Shown here piece by piece: positions 1-5,101 of a DNA stretch of 20,259 nt. The number at the start of each line of letters is the position of its first letter. The first letter of the stretch is position 1. A model generated the notes under the pieces. That model was not told the DNA's origin and did not search any database. It was given only the letters and a program-made list of their open reading frames with translations. The stretch covers positions 1 through 20,259 of the forward strand of contig JBPRGH010000158.1 of assembly GCA_051418055.1 (NCBI GenBank). The letters run 5' to 3'. The stretch comes from JBPRGH01 sp051418055. Its GTDB lineage: Bacteria > Bacteroidota > Bacteroidia > Cytophagales > Cyclobacteriaceae. A program made the position numbers and the translations under genes.

Positions 1-250
1 TAGAACGTCCACCTGCAGGTTCTACAATATTTTTCCCATAGTCAAACGTAGCAGGCATCATAATCATCCATAAGCCCAATAAAATGATGGTCCAGTAAAC
101 CCAAAGGGTTTGTTTATGATGCATCCGTAGCATCATTTCCCGGTCCATACCACCTTCATCTTTGGATTTTTTATGGTGCTCTTTCATTTGTTTTTCAGCC
201 ATTGGCCGTGAAACTCCTCTTGAGCCCATGCCTCCTTCTTTATGCTCCAT
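1..250 (-). CDS. SPW-like membrane protein, left copy, 3' end cut by window edge
   Basis: The first 83 codons are present, starting at ATG 250. The N-terminus is a basic, Met- and His-rich cytosolic tail of about 45 residues. A hydrophobic segment follows (about residues 48-68, with LGLWMIMMPATF), resembling the start of an SPW-repeat integral membrane protein (Gly-Leu-Trp then Pro at the end of a helix). It is almost the same protein as the copy at 20010-20259, differing at residues 4-5 (KE versus EK); most nucleotide differences are synonymous. The reading frame is intact although the gene upstream of it (263-593) is broken. Function is unknown; SPW is a resemblance by eye, not a profile match. 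Confidence 0.6.
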   Translation of the reverse strand, partial: MEHKEGGMGSRGVSRPMAEKQMKEHHKKSKDEGGMDREMMLRMHHKQTLWVYWTIILLGLWMIMMPATFDYGKNIVEPAGGRS

Positions 251-262
251 GTTTTTCACTTT

Positions 263-593
263 TTACGTCATACATATATAATGCCCCCACCAGGTGAAAT
301 CTTTTGTGCTGTAACCTTCACCTGAAAAAGGATTATAATATTCTCTGAATCCACTGTTGGAAATTAACTTTCCCATCTTCTCTTTTAAATAACTAGCTTC
401 ATATTCATAGCCATACTTCTTTAGAACCTGATATAAAAAATAATTGTTTACCGCCTATGTTAGCCCACGCCATATATAAAAAGATTGTTTAGGGTTAAAA
501 GAAGGATTATTGACGGCTACAGAGGGTATTGGAAAGGTTGTATGAAATTCATTTTCATTTAAATAATGCTTCTCAATTATTTCTTTAGCGACT
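263..593 (-). pseudogene. C-terminal remnant of MGH/GH63-like glycoside hydrolase
   Basis: On the minus strand this 331-bp stretch translates colinearly, without indels, to about the last 109 residues of the glycoside hydrolase encoded intact at 18752-19999. Shared landmarks include FPIPSV, NPSFNP, SFYIWRG, AVNNYFLYQVLKKY and the final YICMT. The Trp codon of the GPTW motif is a TAG stop here (455-457) and the preceding Pro is Leu. Homology stops abruptly at 593, so the N-terminal three quarters is missing. It lies 12 bp upstream of the SPW-like gene, as in the intact pair at the other end. A dead copy left by duplication and deletion is the simplest reading. Confidence 0.85.
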
Positions 594-744
594 AATACTG
601 CAAATTCCATTCGCCCTCTTCATCTTTTCGATAGACTGATATCAATTCAAACATTTCGCTCTGCTGATAGCTATTTTTAAACTACCTGGGCGAATGCAAA
701 TACAAAATATAATAACAGTAAGAACTTCTTTTTATAAGAAAATG

Positions 745-752
745 TATATTTG
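745..752 (+). promoter_or_regulatory. Bacteroidetes-type -7 box (TATATTTG) for the tRNA-like gene
   Basis: TATATTTG fits the Bacteroidetes -7 consensus TAnnTTTG and ends 11 bp before the predicted mature 5' end at 764, as expected for a tRNA promoter. No clear TTTG -33 box is seen upstream (the area reads AACTTCTTTT), so the call rests on one element and its position. Confidence 0.45.
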
Positions 753-763
753 TATCCAATTTT

Positions 764-838
764 CGGAGTGTGGCGCAGCCCGGTTAGCACATCCCGACAT
801 AGTCGGGAGGGTCGGAGGTTCAAATCCTCTCACTCCGA
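764..838 (+). tRNA. tRNA-like gene with tRNA-Pro-type acceptor and non-standard anticodon arm
   Basis: A cloverleaf can be drawn. The acceptor pairs CGGAGTG (764-770) with CACTCCG (831-837), with discriminator A838. The D arm is 773-790 with GG in the loop. The T arm has stem GGAGG/CCTCT and the canonical loop TTCAAAT (819-825). CCA is not encoded. The C1-G72 pair and the D-arm sequence resemble tRNA-Pro. The anticodon arm is wrong for decoding: TCCCG/CGGGA closes a loop ACATAGT, giving C at position 33 instead of U and a nominal AUA anticodon. The loop itself can pair further into TCCCGAC-ATA-GTCGGGA, a perfect 7-bp hairpin. The D stem has a C11-A24 mismatch. A promoter box and a terminator flank it, so it is probably transcribed, but a decoding role is doubtful. 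It could be a tRNA-derived structural RNA or a pseudo-tRNA. Confidence 0.6.
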
Positions 839-840
839 CA

Positions 841-864
841 AAAACCATCTTTCGATGGTTTTTT
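841..864 (+). terminator. Rho-independent terminator after the tRNA-like gene
   Basis: Stem AAAACCATC / GATGGTTTT with a TTTC loop and a T tract to 864. It starts 3 bp after the tRNA-like 3' end and precedes the GIY-YIG gene. Confidence 0.85.
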
Positions 865-876
865 GTATTTTTGATT

Positions 877-1134
877 ATGCACCACGTTTACATCCTGAAA
901 TCACAGAGGTTTGGTATTTGGTACTACGGCTATTCTGAAAACCCTGATCAAAGAGTTTTTGATCACCAAACAAACCGAGCTAAATTCACGCGCAATAAAG
1001 GTCCCTGGAAACTTATTTTTCTTCGACCATACGATCAAAAAACTGATGCTTTAAAATTCGAACAGTATCTTAAGAAAACAAGGAATAAAGGATTTATTAA
1101 AGAAAAGTTTAAGGAGTATTTTTTGTCGCTATAA
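877..1134 (+). CDS. GIY-YIG nuclease family protein (short, single-domain)
   Basis: An 85-residue protein that is essentially one GIY-YIG domain. It starts MHHVYILKSQ; IWYYGYSENP supplies the second half of the YIG-like motif (YYG), an Arg lies in QRVFDHQ, and the basic helix TRNKGPWKLIF and the Glu of KFEQYLKKTRN follow. Short Bacteroidetes GIY-YIG proteins of this type are predicted nucleases with no settled role. The frame stays open upstream to 694, but that part reads through the promoter and tRNA-like gene; ATG 877, after the terminator, fits the family start. It lies between two copies of the tRNA-like sequence, suggesting the nuclease and the repeat move together. Confidence 0.85.
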   Translation: MHHVYILKSQRFGIWYYGYSENPDQRVFDHQTNRAKFTRNKGPWKLIFLRPYDQKTDALKFEQYLKKTRNKGFIKEKFKEYFLSL

Positions 1135-1140
1135 ATAAGG

Positions 1141-1205
1141 GCAGCCCGGTTAGCACATCCCGACATAGTCGGGAGGGTCGGAGGTTCAAATCCTCTCACT
1201 CCGAC
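1141..1205 (+). repeat. Truncated second copy of the tRNA-like sequence (65-bp direct repeat)
   Basis: These 65 bp are identical to 775-839 and begin 7 bp after the GIY-YIG stop codon. The copy has the 3' part of the D arm, the hairpin anticodon arm, the T arm and the 3' acceptor strand. It lacks the 5' acceptor strand and the promoter, so it cannot fold as a tRNA. It may be the displaced 3' end of the original gene, or an attachment site for the integrase gene 268 bp downstream. Confidence 0.9.
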
Positions 1206-1227
1206 GAGTATCAAGTCAAACAAAAGT

Positions 1228-1266
1228 AAAACCCTCTAAAATGAATTTATAGAGGGTTTTTTATTT
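1228..1266 (+). terminator. Rho-independent terminator after the second tRNA-like copy
   Basis: Stem AAAACCCTCTA (1228-1238) / TAGAGGGTTTT (1250-1260), followed by TTATTTT. It differs in sequence from the terminator at 841-864, so the two tRNA-like copies have unrelated 3' flanks. Confidence 0.85.
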
Positions 1267-1305
1267 TCCAGCTATCCAAATTATTCATATAAAATCAAAA
1301 GATAG

Positions 1306-1337
1306 GTGCGTCATTCGGGGCGTCATTTATGACGCAC
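1306..1337. promoter_or_regulatory. Palindrome with internal repeats upstream of integrase
   Basis: GTGCGTCAT (1306-1314) and ATGACGCAC (1329-1337) form a perfect 9-bp inverted repeat. GCGTCATT also occurs as a direct repeat at 1308-1315 and 1320-1327. Three copies of a 7-8-bp word in 30 bp, 136 bp before the integrase start and about 100 bp after the tRNA-like repeat, could be recombinase arm-binding sites or a repressor operator. The assignment is inferred from position. Confidence 0.45.
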
Positions 1338-1408
1338 TATAAATATTTAACATTCTGTATTACAGTCACTTATAATATTTATTAATTAATTATATTTGAC
1401 TGTTTTTG

Positions 1409-1439
1409 TTGCAATTCGGTGCGACATTTTGTAACTTTA
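1409..1439 (+). promoter_or_regulatory. Candidate integrase promoter
   Basis: TTG (1409-1411) and TAACTTTA (1432-1439) are separated by 20 bp, close to the Bacteroidetes -33/-7 arrangement, though the last base of the -7 box is A, not G. A second box, TATATTTG at 1391-1398, fits the -7 consensus better but has no visible -33 partner. Confidence 0.25.
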
Positions 1440-1472
1440 TTATAGTCAATCAGAAACCAAAAATCTATTCAT

Positions 1473-2708
1473 ATGCGGTCGAACCACACATTTTCAATAC
1501 TTTTCTTCTTAAAAGCTTCCCGAAATAAAAATGAAGGTTTCATTTTCGCCAGGATCACTGTGGATGGCAGAAGAGCCGAGATTTCCTTAAAAAGAAAAAT
1601 AGAACGTGCTCTTTGGAATAGTGAAAAAGGAAATGTCAAAGGCAATAAGGAAGAGTCTAAAATGCTAAATAAGCATATTGATGAGGTCCAGAATAAGTTG
1701 TATGACTGCTATAATGAACTAATTAAAGAGGGTAAACTTCCTACAGCACAAGCTGTGAAAGATGTTTATACAGGCAAGGAGGATCGCGAACATACTTTAA
1801 TGGGATTGATTAGGTATCATAACCAGAACCATGGCAAAATTCTCAGCTGGGGTAGCCTGAAGAACTACAAAACCTCAGAGAGGTATATGGAGGAATTTCT
1901 GGAGGAGAAATACAAGACAAAGGATATTTACTTAAAGCAACTCAGCTTTAAATTTTTAAAAGATTTCGAGTACTGGCTCAGAGAAGATAGACCTTGTAAT
2001 AATAACACAGTGTTAAAGCATATCGTAAGACTAAGGAAAATCATTAGAATAGCTGTTAGCAATGACTGGATTCCAAAAGATCCGTTTGCGAATTTTAAAG
2101 GACAATACACAAAATCCGATAGGGAGTTTCTTTTAGAAGAAGAGCTACAGACAATATCCAATAAAGTCTTTGAGGATAAACACCTGGATGAGGTTCGAGA
2201 TGCTTTTGTTTTTTCCTGCTATACAGGAATGTCATATGCTGACTTGGTGAAGCTGACTATTGATGATCTTGGAAAAGGCATAGATGGTGAAATATGGATC
2301 TTCACCAAAAGAACAAAAACTGCAGTAACCTCAAATGTTCCTCTGCTCCCAAAGGGTCTGGAGATCATCGAGAAGTATTCGGAACATATTGATAGAGTAA
2401 ATGATGGGAGATTGATTCCTCTAAGAAGTAATCAGAAGATGAATAAAAACCTTAAAACCATTGCGACAGAATGTGAGATAAAAAAGAACCTGACATTCCA
2501 TATGGCACGTCATACATTTGCAACGACAGTAACTTTGACTAATGGTGTGCCTATTGAAAGTGTGAGTTCAATGCTTGGGCATACGAGTATTAAGACTACT
2601 CAAATTTATGCAAAGGTGATAGAGAGTAAGGTAAGCCAGGATATGAAGAAATTAAAGGACTTAATGGGTGGATCAAGTGCTCCGGATTCCAAAGCAGTTA
2701 ATCAATAA
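1473..2708 (+). CDS. Tyrosine recombinase/integrase, Bacteroidetes mobile-element type
   Basis: A 411-residue site-specific recombinase. The N-terminus (about 1-100) resembles the Bacteroidetes arm-binding domain, followed by a SAM-like core-binding domain (about 105-215) and the catalytic domain (about 220-400). Visible catalytic residues are the Lys in the KRTKTA beta-hairpin, H343 and R346 (HMAR), H370 (LGHTS) and the nucleophile Y379 (QIYAKV). The first catalytic Arg is replaced by Ser (S254 in CYTGMSYAD); IntDOT-type enzymes are known to lack this Arg. It lies downstream of the tRNA-derived repeat, a usual place for an integrase at an attachment site. It overlaps the convergent small gene at 2698-2892 by 11 bp. 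No Shine-Dalgarno is evident, which is normal in this phylum. Confidence 0.93.
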   Translation: MRSNHTFSILFFLKASRNKNEGFIFARITVDGRRAEISLKRKIERALWNSEKGNVKGNKEESKMLNKHIDEVQNKLYDCYNELIKEGKLPTAQAVKDVYTGKEDREHTLMGLIRYHNQNHGKILSWGSLKNYKTSERYMEEFLEEKYKTKDIYLKQLSFKFLKDFEYWLREDRPCNNNTVLKHIVRLRKIIRIAVSNDWIPKDPFANFKGQYTKSDREFLLEEELQTISNKVFEDKHLDEVRDAFVFSCYTGMSYADLVKLTIDDLGKGIDGEIWIFTKRTKTAVTSNVPLLPKGLEIIEKYSEHIDRVNDGRLIPLRSNQKMNKNLKTIATECEIKKNLTFHMARHTFATTVTLTNGVPIESVSSMLGHTSIKTTQIYAKVIESKVSQDMKKLKDLMGGSSAPDSKAVNQ

Positions 2709-2892
2709 ACTGCTCAATCTCCTCCACCTCTACGCCGGCGAATTCACAGAATTCCTGTACAGTAACTAAATGATGATCTTCTTTTTGGAGATCATTTTTT
2801 ATTTTCTTTAATAAGTACCTGCTGTAGCGCTCACTTTTGCCTGTGATACGCTGAATATCCTTGGGATAAATTATGATACGTTTTAACCTCAT
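2698..2892 (-). CDS. Small DNA-binding-like protein convergent with integrase
   Basis: A 64-residue protein, basic in its first half and acidic at its end. The early part (YPKDIQRITGKSERYSRYLLKKIK) reads like a helix-turn-helix: a short first helix, a GKS turn and a basic recognition helix. Its position tail-to-tail with the integrase suggests a directionality factor or a regulator of the element. It is not recognisable as a characterised excisionase, so that role is inferred. Confidence 0.7.
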   Translation of the reverse strand: MRLKRIIIYPKDIQRITGKSERYSRYLLKKIKNDLQKEDHHLVTVQEFCEFAGVEVEEIEQFID

Positions 2893-3038
2893 TTAATACT
2901 ACTAATACTGTATCTATACTTTACCTATACTGCAACATCGGCAATAAGTGCCAAAAGCTATCCAAAGCGGAAACAGCCGTTTGTTGCTCCATCATAAATA
3001 TGCGTTTTTTAAGCCATAAACCAAATTTTTTTAAGCAT

Positions 3039-3797
3039 ATGGCAAGACAAAAAGGAATTATTAAATTGAAAGGATCCATAGGAGATGTATCCTTTTACAA
3101 GACACAGGATGGCTATTTAGCCAGAGAAAAAGGTGGCGTCGATGGCGACCGGATCAAGAATGATCCGGCGTTTCAAAGGACCCGGGAAAACGGGTCAGAG
3201 TTTGGAAGAGCTGGCAAGGCTGGTAGGACACTTCGTACTGCTTTAAGGCTAATGCTACAGAATGCTTCGGACAGAAGAGTGACGGCTAGGTTGACTCGAG
3301 AATTAGTGAAGGTTGTAAAAGCAGATACAACTAATATCAGAGGAGAGAGGACAGTGAAAACTGGCGACCTAAATTTATTGCAAGGCTTTGATTTTAATAT
3401 TAATGGTAAACTCCGGTCTACATTGTATGCTCAGTATGCAATCCTCCTGGATAGAATTGCCGGAAATGTTTCTATTGAGCTGGATGATTTTGTGCCGAAT
3501 AAAACTATCTCCTATCCGTCTGGAGCCACACATATGAAGCTGGTAGCTGGAGTAGCTGAGATTGATTTTGATACTGAGAACTTCAAGTTTGCGCAGGATG
3601 AGAGTGTGATGATGCCAATCGACGAGACTTTAATCCAGGGAATGAGCTTGTCACCGGCATTGACTCCTGATTCTCCGGATCATGTTTTTATTGTCTTGGG
3701 GATTGAGTTTAAACAGCAAGTTAATGGGGAAATGTATCCGTTGAAGAATGGAGCATATAATCCATTGACAATTGTCAAAATTGATCCACTTCAATAG
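3039..3797 (+). CDS. Conserved protein of unknown function in integrase cassette
   Basis: 252 residues from ATG 3039. An upstream in-frame ATG at 3000 would add 13 residues, but MARQKGIIKLKGSIGD looks like the natural start. The N-terminus has an ordered GDVSFYKTQDGYLAREKGGV region, then a basic stretch rich in Arg (FQRTRENGSEFGRAGKAGR). The C-terminal half alternates hydrophobic and polar residues as in a beta-rich fold and ends LTIVKIDPLQ. There is no signal peptide or membrane segment and no enzyme motif. It opens a tight three-gene run (8 bp to the next gene, which overlaps the third). The basic N-terminus could bind nucleic acid or a virion-like structure; both ideas are speculative. Confidence 0.75.
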   Translation: MARQKGIIKLKGSIGDVSFYKTQDGYLAREKGGVDGDRIKNDPAFQRTRENGSEFGRAGKAGRTLRTALRLMLQNASDRRVTARLTRELVKVVKADTTNIRGERTVKTGDLNLLQGFDFNINGKLRSTLYAQYAILLDRIAGNVSIELDDFVPNKTISYPSGATHMKLVAGVAEIDFDTENFKFAQDESVMMPIDETLIQGMSLSPALTPDSPDHVFIVLGIEFKQQVNGEMYPLKNGAYNPLTIVKIDPLQ

Positions 3798-3805
3798 AAA
3801 GTGAG

Positions 3806-4054
3806 ATGGTGGTAATTGTAGGTGGGATCCTTTCAATATTGGTAGGGATTGTAGCTTATTTTCTTAAGCAGCTCCTTAATGATTTTAAGAAAGTTGAAAG
3901 TGATCTCACCGAAGTTAAAAATATCACAGCGCTTATAAAAGCGGAATTTAAAGGCAATCAGGATCTACTGAATCAGAAGGTAGAATTTATCGAGAACAGA
4001 TTATCAAGAATTGAAAAGTACATATTTAATATTAAAGAGAATGAAATCAAATAA
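3806..4054 (+). CDS. Small protein: one membrane helix plus coiled coil
   Basis: 82 residues. A hydrophobic helix at about 2-22 (VVIVGGILSILVGIVAYFL) is followed by a heptad-like amphipathic region (about 26-76) ending in a basic tail. One N-terminal helix with a coiled-coil tail resembles XhlA-type phage membrane proteins and holin accessories, but no family can be named from sequence alone. It starts 8 bp after the preceding stop and overlaps the next gene by 14 bp, so translation is probably coupled. Confidence 0.65.
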   Translation: MVVIVGGILSILVGIVAYFLKQLLNDFKKVESDLTEVKNITALIKAEFKGNQDLLNQKVEFIENRLSRIEKYIFNIKENEIK

Positions 4055-4331
4055 ATTAAAACTGGTTGAGCGTTTTGAAGCTCCCACTCCTAAATTTTTT
4101 AAGAAGCTTAGAAATATTGGATTAGCCCTGGCAGCTGTTGGAGCTACTATCCTGGCTTCTCCGGTAGTAGTGCCGGCAGTAATTGTAAATATAGCAGGAT
4201 ATCTCACCCTTGCCGGTAGTATCCTTACAGCTGTAAGTGAAGCTACGGTAGATGAGGAAGAGATGGAGATTCAGGATTCCATTCGCTCAGTAGCAAAGGA
4301 AAACATTCGAAAGAAACTTCAAGCCTCATAA
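4041..4331 (+). CDS. Small holin-like membrane protein of unknown function
   Basis: 96 residues from ATG 4041; an upstream in-frame ATG at 4011 lies deep inside the preceding gene. A basic N-terminus (KLKLVERFEAPTPKFFKKLR) is followed by two hydrophobic segments: about residues 25-40 (NIGLALAAVGATILAS) and 42-66 (VVVPAVIVNIAGYLTLAG). A charged tail follows. Two helices with charged ends in under 100 residues is the general form of small holins, and the neighbour is XhlA-like in shape, so a phage or satellite origin is possible but unproven. A hairpin at 4339-4370 follows the stop. Confidence 0.65.
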   Translation: MKSNKLKLVERFEAPTPKFFKKLRNIGLALAAVGATILASPVVVPAVIVNIAGYLTLAGSILTAVSEATVDEEEMEIQDSIRSVAKENIRKKLQAS

Positions 4332-4560
4332 ATAAATTAGAGCCCTCAAAATAACGGGGGCTCATTTCTTTAAACTTCTCATCATAAAGCTTACTGCTCC
4401 AGGAAAAAATCCGAATATACCTATCCCTTTCTGAACCAATAGGCAACTTCAATGCCTGCTCCTTAATGAAACTAATACATTCCCTGAGCTCTTCCTGATT
4501 CATTTTGAGCATTACACTTTTGATAATAGCTGGATTTAGATGATTGAAAAACCCCTTCAT
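4243..4560 (-). CDS. Small helical protein of unknown function
   Basis: 105 residues from ATG 4560. The first 70 or so look like a genuine helical protein with balanced charge (MNQEELRECISFIKEQ, PIGSERDRYIRIFSW, YDEKFKEMS). The last 28 codons run through the terminator hairpin and antisense into the end of the 4041-4331 gene and become Ser/Pro-rich, so the real protein may be shorter, with the stop lost to a frameshift or sequencing error. Upstream lies an A-rich tract (4561-4600) with no recognisable promoter. No family recognised. Confidence 0.4.
   Translation of the reverse strand: MKGFFNHLNPAIIKSVMLKMNQEELRECISFIKEQALKLPIGSERDRYIRIFSWSSKLYDEKFKEMSPRYFEGSNLFMRLEVSFECFPLLLSEWNPESPSLPHLP
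4339..4370 (+). terminator. Weak terminator hairpin after the three-gene run
   Basis: GAGCCC (4340-4345) pairs with GGGCTC (4358-4363), followed by the T-rich ATTTCTTT. The stem is short and the T tract interrupted, so strength is uncertain. Confidence 0.45.
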
Positions 4561-5101
4561 AAAATTATTTTTTAAAAGAAAAAAAAGAAAAAAAGAAAGC
4601 TGCCTTATAAGCTGCGAGGGATAAAAAGCAAGGGAGTGAAGCGGTTTACGGCGGGCTGCTATAGGTCAGGCTAAATAGTGCAGCGGACTTGCTTTTTCTT
4701 TGTGGGATGGGCAGTGGGGAGCTGCTTAGCTTTGGTGGATATTTTTATAATTCCATTGGTTAAAGAAATTGCAATGACATTGCATGGTCTTATTTGTCAC
4801 CTTTGTATCCGTGAATCTCATTTTATCGATATCGCCAAGCATTATCTTCCTCTTCCAGTGATTGGATCCCAATATTGATATATGTTGTGAGCTTCAGAAG
4901 CTATCTAATTGATGGAGCATTATGAAGAGCATAAGAAGTGTAATGATGATTCATTATGGCAGTTTATAATTAGGGACTACATCAATTTGATGGTTTGGCT
5001 GAGGAAAATAATGATGATGCTTCTTCTTTTGGGTAGCAACAAAAGCTCATAAGTTATTTCATTGGCTTTAAAACTGAAAAAAGATGCAAATTCTAGACAT
5101 T
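4561..5101. other. Non-coding stretch with an inverted repeat; no supportable gene
   Basis: Its left part is a run of A and AAAG (4568-4600). AAAAAGCAAG (4623-4632) and CTTGCTTTTT (4688-4697) are perfect 10-bp inverted repeats around a GC-richer 55-bp loop; on plus this ends in T5 like a large terminator, and it could also mark an element boundary. The only notable open frame (4678-4878) has no protein-like features. The rest (4880-5100) holds only short stop-rich frames. Confidence 0.5.

Larger units (their letters stand above)
1..593. repeat. Left arm of window-spanning inverted repeat
   Basis: Positions 1-141 are identical to the reverse complement of 20119-20259. The first mismatches are at 142-143 (GG here, TA in the other arm). 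Similarity continues through the SPW start (to 250) and on to 593, matching 19669-20259 with only a 2-bp length difference, in the gap between the two genes (12 versus 10 bp). The repeat thus has an exact outer 141 bp and a diverged inner part. Confidence 0.95.

Noticed and set aside
594..684. Short minus-strand frame reading SEMFELISVYRKDEEGEWNL
   Set aside because: Protein-like but under 30 codons, bounded by stops, with no start; too short to call more than a possible gene remnant.
694..876. N-terminal 61-residue extension of the GIY-YIG protein
   Set aside because: It translates the promoter, the tRNA-like gene and the terminator; the peptide RVGGSNPLTPTK is a tRNA read as protein. The real start is ATG 877.
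4678..4878. 66-aa open frame with hydrophobic stretches
   Set aside because: No credible start signal, no charged ends or conserved pattern, and the upstream part overlaps an inverted repeat.
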